Of a stretch of 64,000 nt of DNA, positions 46,860-58,419 are shown piece by piece (the first letter of the stretch is position 1; each line of letters begins with the position of its first letter). Position numbers and translations under genes: made by a program. This DNA comes from Holothuria scabra (taxonomy: Eukaryota > Echinodermata > Holothuroidea > Aspidochirotida > Holothuriidae), in the NCBI GenBank assembly GCA_037179385.1, contig CM074195.1, forward strand, positions 7,951,787 through 8,015,786. Direction: 5' to 3'. Under the pieces are notes generated by a model. That model was not told where the DNA came from and made no database searches. It saw nothing but the letters and a program-made list of their open reading frames with translations.

Positions 46860-49680
46860 GTGGTGTTGTAAATCTATTCATTATCTTTCATGGGAATTAA
46901 ATGCTATTTGCTAGATTTTCATGTTTTTTTTTTTTCAAATGCCCATTTTCTGGTGAGAATACAATTGAAGGCAGCTAAAAAACTGTGCATGCTATGTAAT
47001 ACAAGCTACTGTGTTGAACATATTTTGAATTTGATATGTCACTGAAAGGCATAACCATAAATTTTACCCCCTCCCCCCCACTTCCCCCTTTCTGGGAGTT
47101 GTAAAAAATGCCCACAGTATCTCCCAACCCTTGTAAGAAGTGACTAAAGGGAAAGACTCACACTGTATTAGGTTGATGAGCCAATCTCATCTAAATGAAG
47201 ACTAGAGCTATTTACATTCAATGCTATGTTGGAGTATTTTTAACACAATATTTATCGAATTAGCCTAAGTAGATTTAAATCTGATTTCCCACATTTTTAT
47301 CTAAGGTAGGCAAATAATTGCACTCTCCTCACATGATTTGAGGCAAATGGAGATGTGACTGCACTGGCATGCCTCAAATTTGAAGGACTTTTTAAACCAT
47401 ATTTACTAATTGTCCAGCTGTTTTTTTCAAAGAAGGATCAGTACACACTGAGGACAGCTAACAAAAAAAAAAAAACTCTAAATTAGTGACCCTTGTATAG
47501 GTATATAATGATCACATGTATTGCAATTTCCTAGGGAAAAGCACCTCAGTGCAAACTGTTTCCTATAACATGTATTATGAACCCTAAACTGATTGACACC
47601 CTGTTCCACATAAACGTTCTCTCATGTGCTTGGTTGCCATCTTGGGAAAAACACCTATACCACAAGAACAATTTCATTTGCCACTAAAGCTAAATCCTTC
47701 GGTTTTTCCAACTTCTGAAATATTTTTCATTTTAATCACACAAATCATGGAACATCACCATTACATGCAGTTTACAATATTTGCGTTCCTCTCCATTACA
47801 CGCAAATTAATACTGCATATGGTGTTCATGTTCAGTGACACAAATAGTAATTTGTAGAGGAAATACTAAACACCACAAGAAGTAATAGCTCTTGTCCTTG
47901 ATAAACTTTTGACCAAAATTACCGGCTTTCATATTATTTTAAGCTCATACAGCTATAATCTGACTCAATTACTAATTTTATGGTTGTTTTTAATGAAACT
48001 AACATCTGTAAAAATGAAAAACAAAAAGAATATTTAAGTTCATCTTCCTATAGACCCATAATGATGTCCTGTTGGACATTGTGGTGAGTGGACAAATGCA
48101 ACAATGTCCCAAATGGTGCAACGCCGTCCCTGACAGAACACAGAGAGTTTCCTTAGCCAGTCAGCTTCATCTACATGCTAAACTATTACTGCAATAGGCC
48201 AATCCTGTCTACTGACAGGTTTACGGTTATGGGGACAGGACATGACAGGAAGTCTGGGGACAGAGTGTTGCAAGGAGTAAGGGGAGAGGGTGGATAATCC
48301 CTTGGAATTAGTTTTGACAGTAAAACATAATTTTTTCCACAAATAATTTGCTAATATCGCCTTTCATCTCACCAACCTGACAATTGCCCTCCTGAATGTC
48401 TCATCTCAACTTTGCACAGAAGTGTGTCAAAATCTTAAATCAGGCTTCGAAAAATCCCCCACCAGACAGTCCAGGACAAGTACCAAAGGAAAGTCTCCAC
48501 AAGGGCATATTAAAAGTGGAAAAATAGATGTGCATGCGAACAAGTAGAGTTAAAGAACAGACAGCCTGATGGACAAGTAACAAGAAAAGAATTTGTCGAA
48601 GCTTGCTTAAATTGCATATGAAAAAGATATACTCATTTACGATAGAAGTACATGTAAATGGCCAGTTTTCTCAATATCAAATCATGGGTTACATGGTAGT
48701 GGCTGTTAAAGAAAACACAGCTTTTCTTCAGAGGACAAACTTATAAAATTGGCGGTATGTTTTCAACAATTTGGTGCTTTACTGTGGGGAAATGGAGAGA
48801 AGGAGCAGTAGCCAGTAGGCTTTCAAAATTATTTCAGAAACAATAAACGATATGTTACCAGACCCCTAAACATCAAAATTCAATAAGGCTATAATCAGTT
48901 TTTTCCCTGATACTTTACTTGTTAAAGGTAACCCATTGCAGCATCACCAAACACTGTGTATTGTATATGAGCTCCAAATCAGGTATGAACTGTCACAAAA
49001 TCTTCAGCCTTTTAGTGAGACATTATTAATCCTCTAAAAAGATAATAAAAAAATATTTAAAAAACATCACTCCTTTTTGGACCATAAGCTCCCTGAATCA
49101 GTGAGCTCCATTTAAGTTCCCCAAATGCTTCCACAATTTTTTCAAAATATTAATTTATTTCACAATTACTCAAATTTTTACAATTATATTGATTTTTCAA
49201 TTTTTCTTTTCATGCAATTATGATATTACTGGTTAAAACCACTATCAGTATAATAATCTGTTTATGGTGAAAGCTAAAGAAGCAGGGTATGATTGGGTGA
49301 CCGTCAAGTGTGCAGGGCCTGTTGAGTGTGTATCTCCTTAAACATGCCAATGTGTAAAAATCTTGAAAGGACTAGAGCTCTTAGGTGTGCATTCAATGGT
49401 ACACTTAGTATACTTTACATAGTCTCATTTTGTTCTGCAGACTGTCGATGTATGAAGGTAACATAAGCATCAGTAACCACATTGCCAGGTACATGAATTT
49501 TATTACAGGACTATGAATCCCCCTCCTCCACTCCCTCCTCCATCCCCACCCCCACTTTTGAGGAACCCTGGGAAAGAAAACCAAAAGTCATGTAACAAAA
49601 TGTACTGATGCACCAAGGAACAATACTGCATTCCTTTTTACTCTGTATACCAACCATCAAAGAAATCATGTTCTAGGTTA
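46860..49680. other. Unclassified, no gene recognised
   Basis: AT-rich with T- and A-runs (46925, 47461). No repeat family shared with the rest of the window. Confidence 0.4.
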
Positions 49681-49687
49681 TAAATTT

Positions 49688-49932
49688 TTAAAGGAGAAAT
49701 GCGGTCACCCCAACTTAAATTAGCATAGTAGACTGTTCTGTTTCATGATTGGCTCAGGATCCTGTGACAATGTATATTTTCTCCTCAGTTGCAAAATTTA
49801 CTACGAGCAACTGCTTGTTTTACCTTGAATATGTGCAATTTAAAGTCCTAAAATATTACGAAAGATCCTTGAAAGAGAAATTATGGGATGTAGCTGTTGC
49901 AAGGTTTGGGGTGACTGCTCTATGACCTTTAA
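49688..49932 (+). mobile_element. Family B MITE, near full length
   Basis: ttaaaggagaaatgcggtca then ccccaact at the left, gtttggggtgactgctctat then gacctttaa at the right; tttcatgattggctcaggat inside. Confidence 0.8.
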
Positions 49933-50552
49933 GAAGCACTCAAAGTTCCATGAAGATTGCACTGAGTTACACAGTAAAACAAGATCTGCAGCACAACAGT
50001 ACAATAAAACCATTGAATACCAAACTTTGAACTTTCGTTTCAGTAACCCATTAATGCATGTGAAATATGCCATATAAGAACAGCTAGCATAAATTTTGAC
50101 AAACAAAATAAAAATATGCACTGTTCATGATTTAAACATTAAAACCACATTTTTCGATATGACAATGTAATTTACTCCCACAGACTTTGTAGCAATACTT
50201 CACCTTTAGCTGTGTCAACAGACTTTTACACAAGATTAAGGACAGGACAGAAAAGCTGTAAGGAATACAGTTAGATACTGTACCAAACTACTGTTAAAGG
50301 GACAAACTGAAATTTTTGGCATTTTACCATTCATATACTGTTATTTCTTGTCAAAATGTACCAATTACTGTGCTTGCAAGGTCTTATCACAGCTTTTACA
50401 TGTTAGGGTGCACAGGCCAAGTGCCATCACTGCGCATAAACTACATCCACTCAAAGGTGCATGCACAGGGAAGGGGGGGGGAGAGAGGCATGGTGCATTG
50501 TGCAGTAGGGTAGCATGGGGTTGGTAATAAGTGTCAGAACATTGTTGCAAAA

Positions 50553-50777
50553 GTAGGCCAAACTTCTAAGGCATTTTGCTATTATTTCTGCCAAATTGTG
50601 GAATGATCTTCCATCTTTTGTTAAGAACTCTTCTTCTATAGGACAATTTAAAACTAATTTGAAAACTCACTTGTTTACTATGTCATATTGACTCCCTGTT
50701 GGGCAGTCTTCAGCGCTTTGTGACTCTTTGTGTAAGGCGCTTTATAAGAACCGTATTAGTATTATTATTATTATTAT
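50553..50777 (+). mobile_element. 5'-truncated L2-type LINE, 3' end
   Basis: In frame, 50569-50688 encodes the C-terminal end of a LINE reverse-transcriptase ORF (LWNDLPSFVKNSSSIGQFK, then TNLKTHLF and a stop). This is the conserved pattern of L2/CR1-clade ends. The 3' tail has gcgctttgtgactctttgtgtaaggc and ctttataagaac, the L2-style tail stem, followed by an (ATT)n run at about 50756-50777. Everything upstream of the last about 45 codons is missing, so it is a dead 5'-truncated insert. Confidence 0.85.
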
Positions 50778-51589
50778 CCCCCACCCAAAAATTTGTCTCT
50801 GAGAATGACAAGGGAAGGAGTGCATATTCCCCTCCCCCTGCACCTGGAATTATACAGTCAGAGTTTCATGTTTGGTAATTGACTATATACTGTTGTATCA
50901 GACCATGGTATTTTTATCAAAGAACATTTTATCCCCTAAAAATCAAAACCAAATTTGCAAGCCAAGTACGGAATACAGTACAGTAGTATGCAATGCATAG
51001 GTACGCTATAGTGTCCCTTCAGACTTGTGTAGGTCAAAGGAAACTTGGGACTAAAATGGGAAAATGTTCAAATGTACACTGTGACAGGTGTATGTATGGC
51101 TTCAGATTATTTGGCTCTCTTTAAATTATTGAACATGTCCTGACACTTCATCAAAGAGTTTCTCAAGTTTAGTAAATCCATTACTGGTCTTTACATTGTA
51201 CAATAAATCCCTACAAAGTTGCACTAAGTTAGGAACAGACAATTGGTATAGGCCCAAGTGGAACAGCTGTCTTACCAAGTCAAGTTTGACTCCAGTTCAC
51301 TGTATATTTTCAATGGGAAAAGGTAGATAATTGAAGCCTGACATGTCAGTGGGATATAGAAATAATTACTGTATGATGTTTGATCAATGTTGAAATGAAA
51401 GTAATCTTCACTGACCTTGAAGGCCAGTTTATTGGTCACTGTCACATTGTCCTCTTACTGTAGTACAAGGATGGTTCAATATAAATTGATGACAGCTACA
51501 ATAAGAGAAACAGGGCCACTACATCCCTAAAAGAATACCACTATAATCATTCACACTCAGTTGTACCATAGTTATTATACCTTTTCCTG

Positions 51590-52200
51590 GTTTGGAAACT
51601 CCGCGAACTGACTACTTATGTTGAGATACCGATTATCTTTTCGTCAGTCACGTGCCATTGATAGTACACGAGAGCCTTGTTGTCTGACTCTCCATACGTA
51701 CTGTATATATGCAGACAGGGTAAACTCATTTCTTCAAGAGTCTCTTAATTGTGAACAATCATCAAACTGTAATGACTTCAATTAGGGCATATATTATTGC
51801 AAAAGGTTCGATTAAGATTTCTGTCTAAAACTAGAATGGCCATAAAGCGAGAATAACTGTACCCAAACTAAAATAGCGGGACAATCGAAGTCTGGGCTAG
51901 CAACAGTAACTTGGTAAGCACACTCAACAATTCCGCGAAATTGCGAAGCACGTAGCAATCGCACTCTATAACGTTAGACTAGTTGCATTAAACCATTTTA
52001 AACAAACGAGTGTAACGGTTCATCAGATGAGTGTATTGTACAATATTTATCAGTAACTATGGTCGTACAAAATTTTAGGAAGCCCACCTAGCGTAATGAA
52101 GTAGGTGTGCTTCACCTTTACCGCACACTAACTGCGGTATGATAAGCCTGTAGGGCCTACTGAACGTCCTCAGCGAATGTCTCCAAATGCCAGGATTCGG
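51590..52200. other. Repeat-free block with raised CpG
   Basis: Contains cacgtg, several CpGs (ccgcgaactg, taccgatt, atacgtac, ttccgcgaaattgcg) and no recognised repeat or convincing frame. It lies upstream of receptor exon A on the minus strand, so it could hold an upstream promoter or 5' exon, but I see no decisive signal. Confidence 0.25.
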
Positions 52201-53024
52201 AACCAGTATTTTACACTTAAAAAGAGAAAATGACACCCGAGAATACAGGATTTCTTCATTTATTCAAAAATCTTAAAAACTTACTGATTAGGAGGCCTTT
52301 TGCAGTTCCCTGTTAGCCCTTGGGTCAACTTTAATTTCACTTCCCAGCAGAAACAGTACATCACTCAATGGAGCCATATCGCTACCGATCGATCGTGTGC
52401 ATCTTCAAAGTGATGTGATGAACTTTTTTGAAGAGCTCAACATGCTTTTACGGACAGTTACGGACGCACGCCTTACAAAGACTATGAACATACATACGGC
52501 TTCTAGGTCTGTGCTTACACAGTATACGTAAGGAGTTTCACAACCAGGGAAAGGTATACTATGGTTACACACAGAGTAATAATTCTGTACATACATCGGT
52601 CTTTTACCATTCAAAAACTTCCTGGGGGCAGTACTGTATGCAGGATTTCAAAGGTGGGGGGCACAACCTGTGATTCTCCCTACTCGCATGGATTTTGATG
52701 CCCTTTTTTTGTGCTTTTCTGCACTTCACTGCTTGGCATCTCATCGGCATACTTGTGAGCATCAGAATTTTCAAGGGCCTTTTTTTGCTTTGACAACCAT
52801 TTTTTTTTCTGCCCCCACAGGGGATGGTGTGTGGTTATGGTTCAAATGCTCAATATCTCTTCAAACTGTTCCTCTTCATCAAACCAGTAAAGCCCCTAAC
52901 TGAGTGATTTCCCCCAGCTGACTTCAGAGGTAGGGGGCCTGGGCCCCCTGTACCCCTTTAAACATGCTACTGGGGGGGAGGATCTGTAAGACTGTATTGA
53001 GTCAGTGGCACACTTCAAACTCCC

Positions 53025-53118
53025 TCTTAGGTCTTGATTGCGTGGTAAAGACTCATCCAACTTGCATTCCGGAGGTCAGGAGTTCAAGTCCTGGCCGGTT
53101 CATTGTGAAGACTTTAGG
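53025..53118 (+). mobile_element. tRNA-like SINE head, split by a transposon
   Basis: ttgattgcgtggtaaagact and caggagttcaagtcctggcc give A- and B-box-like segments of a tRNA-related head, different in sequence from the main SINE. The body resumes after the TIR element at 54306 (agatggaacctttgtcgtgc, ttggcactcagcatatgc) and ends near 54352, just before the palindrome. Confidence 0.65.
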
Positions 53119-53122
53119 AGAT

Positions 53123-54305
53123 GGGTCATTCCATGGGGTTGGGGTATCATAGTGTGACATTCATGTCAAATTTTAAATTTGGTAGATGCAGTGCAAATCA
53201 TTGTTTTTTTCTTAAAGAATCATTCTAAGAGGAAGAAACCATGAAGAATTTCTTCATGCAACTAATATACATTACATAATATTGATTTCATTTTTTCTCA
53301 TACGTTTCACTGTGGTAATATTACCTATGCAACCAAGACACCGTGTCTTACAGACCTCCAGTACAAACAGGTTGACCTACAATAACCATAATCTAACTTG
53401 GCAACATGTCATTAACATAAGCAGATTCTATAGCTCATGTTTTATGTATTCCATGAAAAAAAAGAGAAATGGTGTACCAAATTAATTTTTGTGGGAAGAC
53501 AACTACATAGTACCTACGCAACAAGTCTACCTATGTAACATGTTGACACCATGAACATACTCGCAACTTTCACGATCTGCGTGCTTCTAATTATTACCAA
53601 ATCTGCATGGATATGACTGTTGCAATTGAATGAATTGACTTTCACATATTAATATTTTTTGTTTGAAGCAAGAAGGAAATGCATCCTTATCTTGGGTTTT
53701 ATTATACCTACGCAACAGTTGACACCATAAGTAAATTTCATCTATATAGGCTTTTTAAAAGTATATATCTTGATTCTACAACTTAGATTCTTTGTTTACC
53801 AAGGTAACTTGTTGACCTTTTGCTGTTGGAGTGAGTGTGGTGGTAAGGGAATTTCAGTGGCAAATCATGTGAAGCAAATATACCTATGCAACAAAATGAC
53901 ACCGTCCATTGCATAGGTATGACTAATTTCATTCAAACACTGAGAAAAAAGTTGGTTCCATTGCAATTGTCTGGTAATAACAAATTGTTTTATCCCCTGT
54001 GTTTTGCAAATGCCTGGATTAGACAAGGTAAATTACATCTGTAAAGGGAATGGGAAGGGCCTAAATTCTGCAACATTTTATGTCACAAATTTTTCATCAA
54101 TTTTTCATGTGACACCACCAAAAAATTGGGAAAATCTCAAAAAATCATGGGGATATGTCAGTTGTATTAAATATAAAAAAACATTTAATGCATTTCATCA
54201 CATACCAAACTTAAATTGATCATGTATTCACATAAGATTTAACAAGTATTTCTTACAGGTTATACTTATATGTATTGGTTATGACCCAACCCCGTGGAAT
54301 GACCC
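53123..54305 (+). mobile_element. TIR element inserted in a SINE, with 4-bp target duplication
   Basis: The ends are inverted repeats (gggtcattccatggggttgg and the complement of ccaaccccgtggaatgaccc). The flanking agat is duplicated (53119-53122, 54306-54309). Removing the element and one agat restores a continuous SINE. The 1.18-kb interior has no long coding frame. It carries recurrent motifs of the form acctaYgcaaca ... tgacacc at about 53320, 53510, 53700 and 53880. Superfamily not assigned. Confidence 0.8.
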
Positions 54306-54424
54306 AGATGGAACCTTTGTCGTGCTTGGCACTCAGCATATGCAATAAAGTTAGCTTTAGCCCTCTCTGTACAACATAATTGTGCAAGGAAATTGAAAGC
54401 ATTCAAGCCTCAAGGTCCCAGAAA

Positions 54425-54570
54425 CAGTTTTAAAGGGGAAAAAAGCAGGTAATGTGAGTTGTACAACATAGGCTACAACATGAAAACTTACATTATTGCA
54501 CAATGGACTAATTTGTTTTAAGTGTATTAATTTTAACATTTGGTATCTAAACAATGGAACAAGCTGTAAC
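54425..54570 (+). repeat. Family G repeat fragment, left arm
   Basis: agttttaaaggggaaaaaag, caggtaatgtgagttgtaca and cacaatggactaatttgttt match 28936-29060. Mirrored in the right arm. Confidence 0.6.
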
Positions 54571-54864
54571 AACATACAAAAAGTTTAGGACTGTATGGAT
54601 TGGGGTTTGTACAGTTGGGGAGGGGGGTTGTTTTTTTTTTTTTTTTGTCCTGCCTGACTATAAATCAGGCTATTCCAAGTATTTTGTCCAAACGCTGATT
54701 CAAGTTTAATCTGTAGTCTGTAGGCCTATAGTTTACAATGTTAAACTGTACAAAGTGATGAAAATTGGCCTTTTTTTTTCTGTCATGCTCTTGAGATCAA
54801 ACTCACAATATGTCATTATCATTTTACCAGACTTCAGAGAGCAAGGTTGTTAATGGTCAATGGG

Positions 54865-55185
54865 CAGTTTCCATCCACTCGTCCTTCTCACCCCAGACAA
54901 TTCCAATTCATCTAACCTACCATAAAAAGCCCCCCCCCCCCTCCCATCCGCCGACTATTTTATAAAACTCATCCTCATTCAGACACTTTATTGCCTCAAG
55001 GCGAGTACATGTACAAGACCCAATGTGTAATCAAAACACTCTACTAAGGTTATGCTATGAAATATGAGCTACAGTACAGCACTCTGCATTTTTTGAACTT
55101 ACTCTCAATGAAAGCTGTGTCAATTGAGAATTTTCTGTAGACTAGTAACAAATATTGTAACTTGGGGTGAGCATGGACTGCCTGT
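54865..55185 (-). mobile_element. Family C MITE, degraded, left arm
   Basis: cattcccaattc-type sequence (gacaattccaattcatctaa), atcctcattcagacacttta, gtaatcaaaacactctacta, tgtaacttggggtgagcatg. Mirrored at about 61655-61975. Confidence 0.65.
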
Positions 55186-55217
55186 ATCCCATGGTACCTT
55201 GGTACCATACTGCTTTT

Positions 55218-55312
55218 GATCAAAGGCCAGTGAGCCACAAGTGGAAAAGGGGCTTGGCCAGCCCGATATAATCAATTGTTGAGAAACTGAACTGTAAAAC
55301 TCCATAACTAAT
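55218..55312 (+). mobile_element. SINE 3' fragment in the left palindrome arm
   Basis: Contains ggccagtgagccacaagtgg, ttggccagccc, caattgttgagaaactgaac and gtaaaactccataact. Mirrored at about 61530-61623. Confidence 0.7.
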
Positions 55313-55528
55313 TGATCAAATGCTGTCCATTTCTAACATTTTCTACCCCTTCAGCTAACAAAATAAAACTGTCGAATTGGAGTTAGACCTGTCTATATAA
55401 TGTTCCTAAGGTTTCACGGTATACCGGTATTTCCGTAAGTACCGGTACGTACCGGTACCGGTACGGTACGGTACCACCAACCTAAAGGTACCGAAGTATC
55501 GTGGAGACTCGGTAATCAACTGTAAGTT

Positions 55529-56172
55529 GAAATCTTTTCTCAAAATTATAGCATTTAAATTAGAATGATACTAAAATGTAACAAACGTCCATTTAATAAA
55601 TGCCCCGTGTCTCTAAACATTATAATATAAACAGGGAATAGTTACCTGATAATCATTTCGCACCATTTCAGTCACAAATCCCCCCTAAGAATTTCGGAAA
55701 TTGCCGTTTAACGTTACTTTCGCAGAACTAGCACCATCCACACTAAAAAGGAACTTGCTTTCTATCGACATTCTGCGCAATCTCAGAACGATCCCTGCCA
55801 GCGCTAGCTTCGCCCGTGCCTTCACATTGTGTATTTAGACAGACACGATTAGTCAACTTTGCGGTGAAAATCTTTTCTCAAAAATAAAGCATTGAATTTG
55901 AATGATACTTGAATGAAACAAAAACCCATTTGATAAATGCGCCGTGTCTCTAAGGATTGCAATACAAACAGGGAACATTCACTTGATAGTCGTTTTGAGC
56001 TATTTCAGTCACAAATCCCCCTACGAATTTCGGAAAGTGCTGTTTAACGTTACTTTCGCAGAACTAGTACCTTCCACACTAACAGGGCCCTTGCTTTCTT
56101 TTGACATTCTGCGCAACCCCCGAACGATCGCTGCTCATCAGCAAATGCTTTCACATGGTGTATTCGAATAGA
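55529..56172 (+). repeat. Two diverged direct repeats inside the hAT-like element
   Basis: Unit 1 (about 55529-55842) and unit 2 (about 55865-56172) share, in the same order, aatcttttctcaaaa, gccgtgtctcta, tttcagtcacaaatcccc, gtttaacgttactttcgcag, gacattctgcgcaa and a ttcacatDgtgtatt end. They are roughly 300 bp each with many substitutions, so this is an old internal duplication. It is mirrored at about 60680-61320 in the right arm. Confidence 0.8.
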
Positions 56173-56465
56173 TACCATGCGTTGATTGATAAAATTCACT
56201 TTGATTACGATAGCACACAACATTATACGAGTGCCAAATTCGTTGTAAGCAGACAAAGAATCATAGCATTGCAATCTCTGACATGAACGTTGCATCGACG
56301 ATTTCTGATTTTAACACAGTGATTCAGTGGGACCGTTCCATAACGTCCACTGTCTATGTCTGTGGGAGAAAAACTTTCGTACGAACGCAACGAACGTTCT
56401 TTCAGAAATTACTGTAACACGGTGAAGCAATGGGACTGAACACACAGTAAATCCCGCTTAAATCA

Positions 56466-56912
56466 TTGGCTCGCGTGTTCAGTTCAACTGATCAACTCAC
56501 TTGCTTTGCTGTATTGCTCTACGTACTGAAGAACAAACAGTATAGTGTTATTGTACAACGGATTGCTGCGCGATGCATTCGTAAATTCAATCTTGAAGCA
56601 CTTCGATTTAGTTTTGATAGCGATAACTCGGCGGGAAGAAAGCTTGATGATTCAATCTTTTATGGAAATATTTTTGTAAAGTTCTACTTCATAACTTTTG
56701 GTTATACTTTAGGAGGGGGGTTGTTATTATTTGCAGAAATTATTTTTGCAATCTTCATTACAATCCTGAGTGCTCTTGTCATCTTGTGGGGTCTAGCTCC
56801 GGTGCGGACGTGCGGCGCTGATTATTTATTGTGTGTCCCGAAATTATCGGACGCTAAATTTGCAGAGAGGTTATTTCTTTTTTTGTTTACCGATTTGTTT
56901 AGTGTGGGGTGA
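56466..56912 (+). CDS. 148-codon ORF of unknown function inside the hAT-like element
   Basis: An ATG-to-TGA frame. Residues about 1-65 are polar, with a basic patch (QRIAARCIRK). Residues about 68-110 are strongly hydrophobic, enough for one or two membrane helices (LGGGLLLFAEIIFAIFITI), and a second short hydrophobic end lies at about 136-146. There is no DDE, RNase H or zinc-finger signature, so it is not a transposase. It could be a chance frame or a captured host exon. Confidence 0.25.
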   Translation: MARVFSSTDQLTCFAVLLYVLKNKQYSVIVQRIAARCIRKFNLEALRFSFDSDNSAGRKLDDSIFYGNIFVKFYFITFGYTLGGGLLLFAEIIFAIFITILSALVILWGLAPVRTCGADYLLCVPKLSDAKFAERLFLFLFTDLFSVG

Positions 56913-58294
56913 CTAAATGTTATAAAAAATACTGAAACGGGAGGCAGGGATTATCAGAAGACTTCACTTATGTCAATGCATGGTATTTTTACGGATATTT
57001 TGCATGTGATAAAAATCCTACTTTTTTACTCTTCTGGTACCGGTACTACGGTAATACCGGTACCATTTGTGGCGGTACCGACGGTACCAATTATCAGTGG
57101 TACCGTGAAACCCTAAATGTTCCTATTAAAGTGTGTTCTATTTTTTGTACATGTTTAAAATTTTGAGTCAACTTTTCAGTCTTCTTTAGGAGCAGTATTT
57201 CTTATTATTTTTTTCCAAGAGTTCATTTAGACGTCACTCTGATGTCATGAAAGTACAAACCATGCATTTATAGCTTTTATCTTGTTCCAATTTGGAGAAC
57301 TAATTCTTGAGGTTCAGTGAGTCTTTGAGACAATTCATTGATTTGTCATTCCTACATCTGACAACTGAAGAGAGATGCTAGTCCATCCAACTGGCAGCTC
57401 CGCGACCTATGGTTTATTTTATTTAGCGTTAGTTAAACAGTCCGACAAGTAGCAACCATGTTAGAAAGCCCTGAAAACCTCTAAGCTCCTTTCCTCATGC
57501 AAACAGCTACATATTGAATGCATAAACTAATGGTTTTTTTCTTATCTTCTAAACCCCAGGGACAACAGCAGATCGATTCCAATCCTTCCCAACGGTCTGC
57601 ATCCACTTTATTCTGCCATTAGCGTGTCGCCGTTGACCATGTATCTTCTGGAAGGCCTAACTGCATTTTAATGAATTATATGGGTTTCATATGTGCTGCG
57701 CTCATGTCTGCCACCTTGAACAAGATTAGCAAACCTTTGTGATTGCAGAGCTTAAAAAGGTCAAACCTTTAAGGCTGTAATGGATACCATTCATTGAATC
57801 TATTTGATGAACTATGATACAATAGGAAAGATAGCAGAGGCATATGTGATGCACACCATCATTAGTCTCCTAAAGTTGTTGGCCTAAGTGAAATCTCTGC
57901 AAGATTTGATACAAAAAAGACTTGCTGCAATAGAGAGAGGAAATCACTTGTCAGATTTTTAAGCAGAAAGAGGATATTATGTTCTGCATTTGAGCATTGA
58001 CCAGCATCTTAGGAAAGGTTTGTCAATAATGTGATTCCTCTGCAAGTCTCTCCCCTCCTGCACACTACACAGTGTACACATTGTCTCCCTTCCACTAGAA
58101 AATCGAAGCATAAAAAATCTCATTTAAAATATGTGAATGTGTATGAAATCGATATTTGAAATCTTTTTGCGCTGAGGCTCTGAGGGAGTTGAAGGTGGAA
58201 ATTGACTCAGTACGGTACATTTTAACACATTTTTACCCACCCCAGCCCTTTCCTCCCCCCATCACCCTGTGGAAAGTCTTTTCACAATAAATTA

Positions 58295-58419
58295 GGTAGA
58301 TGGAGTTTTACAGCCAAATTTCTAACCAGTTAGCATAAGTTGAGCCGGTCACCACCCTTTTTCCAGTTGTGCCTCACTGGTTTATTTTCTCTAGTCCATT
58401 GCTGAGCTGTAGAAGTCCA
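58295..58419 (-). mobile_element. SINE fragment abutting the palindrome centre
   Basis: Reverse-orientation 3' half: gtagatggagttttacagcc, gagccggtcaccac, ttccagttgtgcctcactgg, ctctagtccattgctgagc. It loses SINE similarity at about 58405, 15 bp before the spacer, and its mirror (58430-58555) continues on the other side. The centre therefore lies at a broken SINE. Confidence 0.75.

Larger units (their letters stand above)
55407..57115 (+). mobile_element. hAT-like non-autonomous transposon, left-arm copy
   Basis: The element starts taaggtttcacggta and ends taccgtgaaaccctA, an inverted pair, and is flanked on both sides by the exact 8-bp repeat aatgttcc (55399-55406 and 57116-57123). An 8-bp target-site duplication with TA-starting TIRs fits the hAT superfamily. 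The subterminal regions are packed with accggtac/ggtaccg palindromic motifs, which may be transposase-binding repeats. At 1.7 kb and without a recognisable transposase it is probably non-autonomous. Internally it has two diverged direct repeats and one 148-codon frame. Confidence 0.8.
54359..58419 (+). repeat. Left arm of an 8.1-kb near-perfect palindrome
   Basis: Every segment of this arm reappears in reverse complement at 58430-62481. Coordinate sums of matching points drift only from 116849-116850 near the centre to 116840 at the outer edge, so total indel differences are about 10 bp. The left boundary is sharp: acagagagggct is shared, then the arms diverge. The arm contains, outward to inward, a family G fragment, a T-run, a degraded family C MITE, a SINE fragment, the hAT-like element (55407-57115), about 1.2 kb of unclassified sequence and a SINE fragment abutting the centre. 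Confidence 0.95.
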
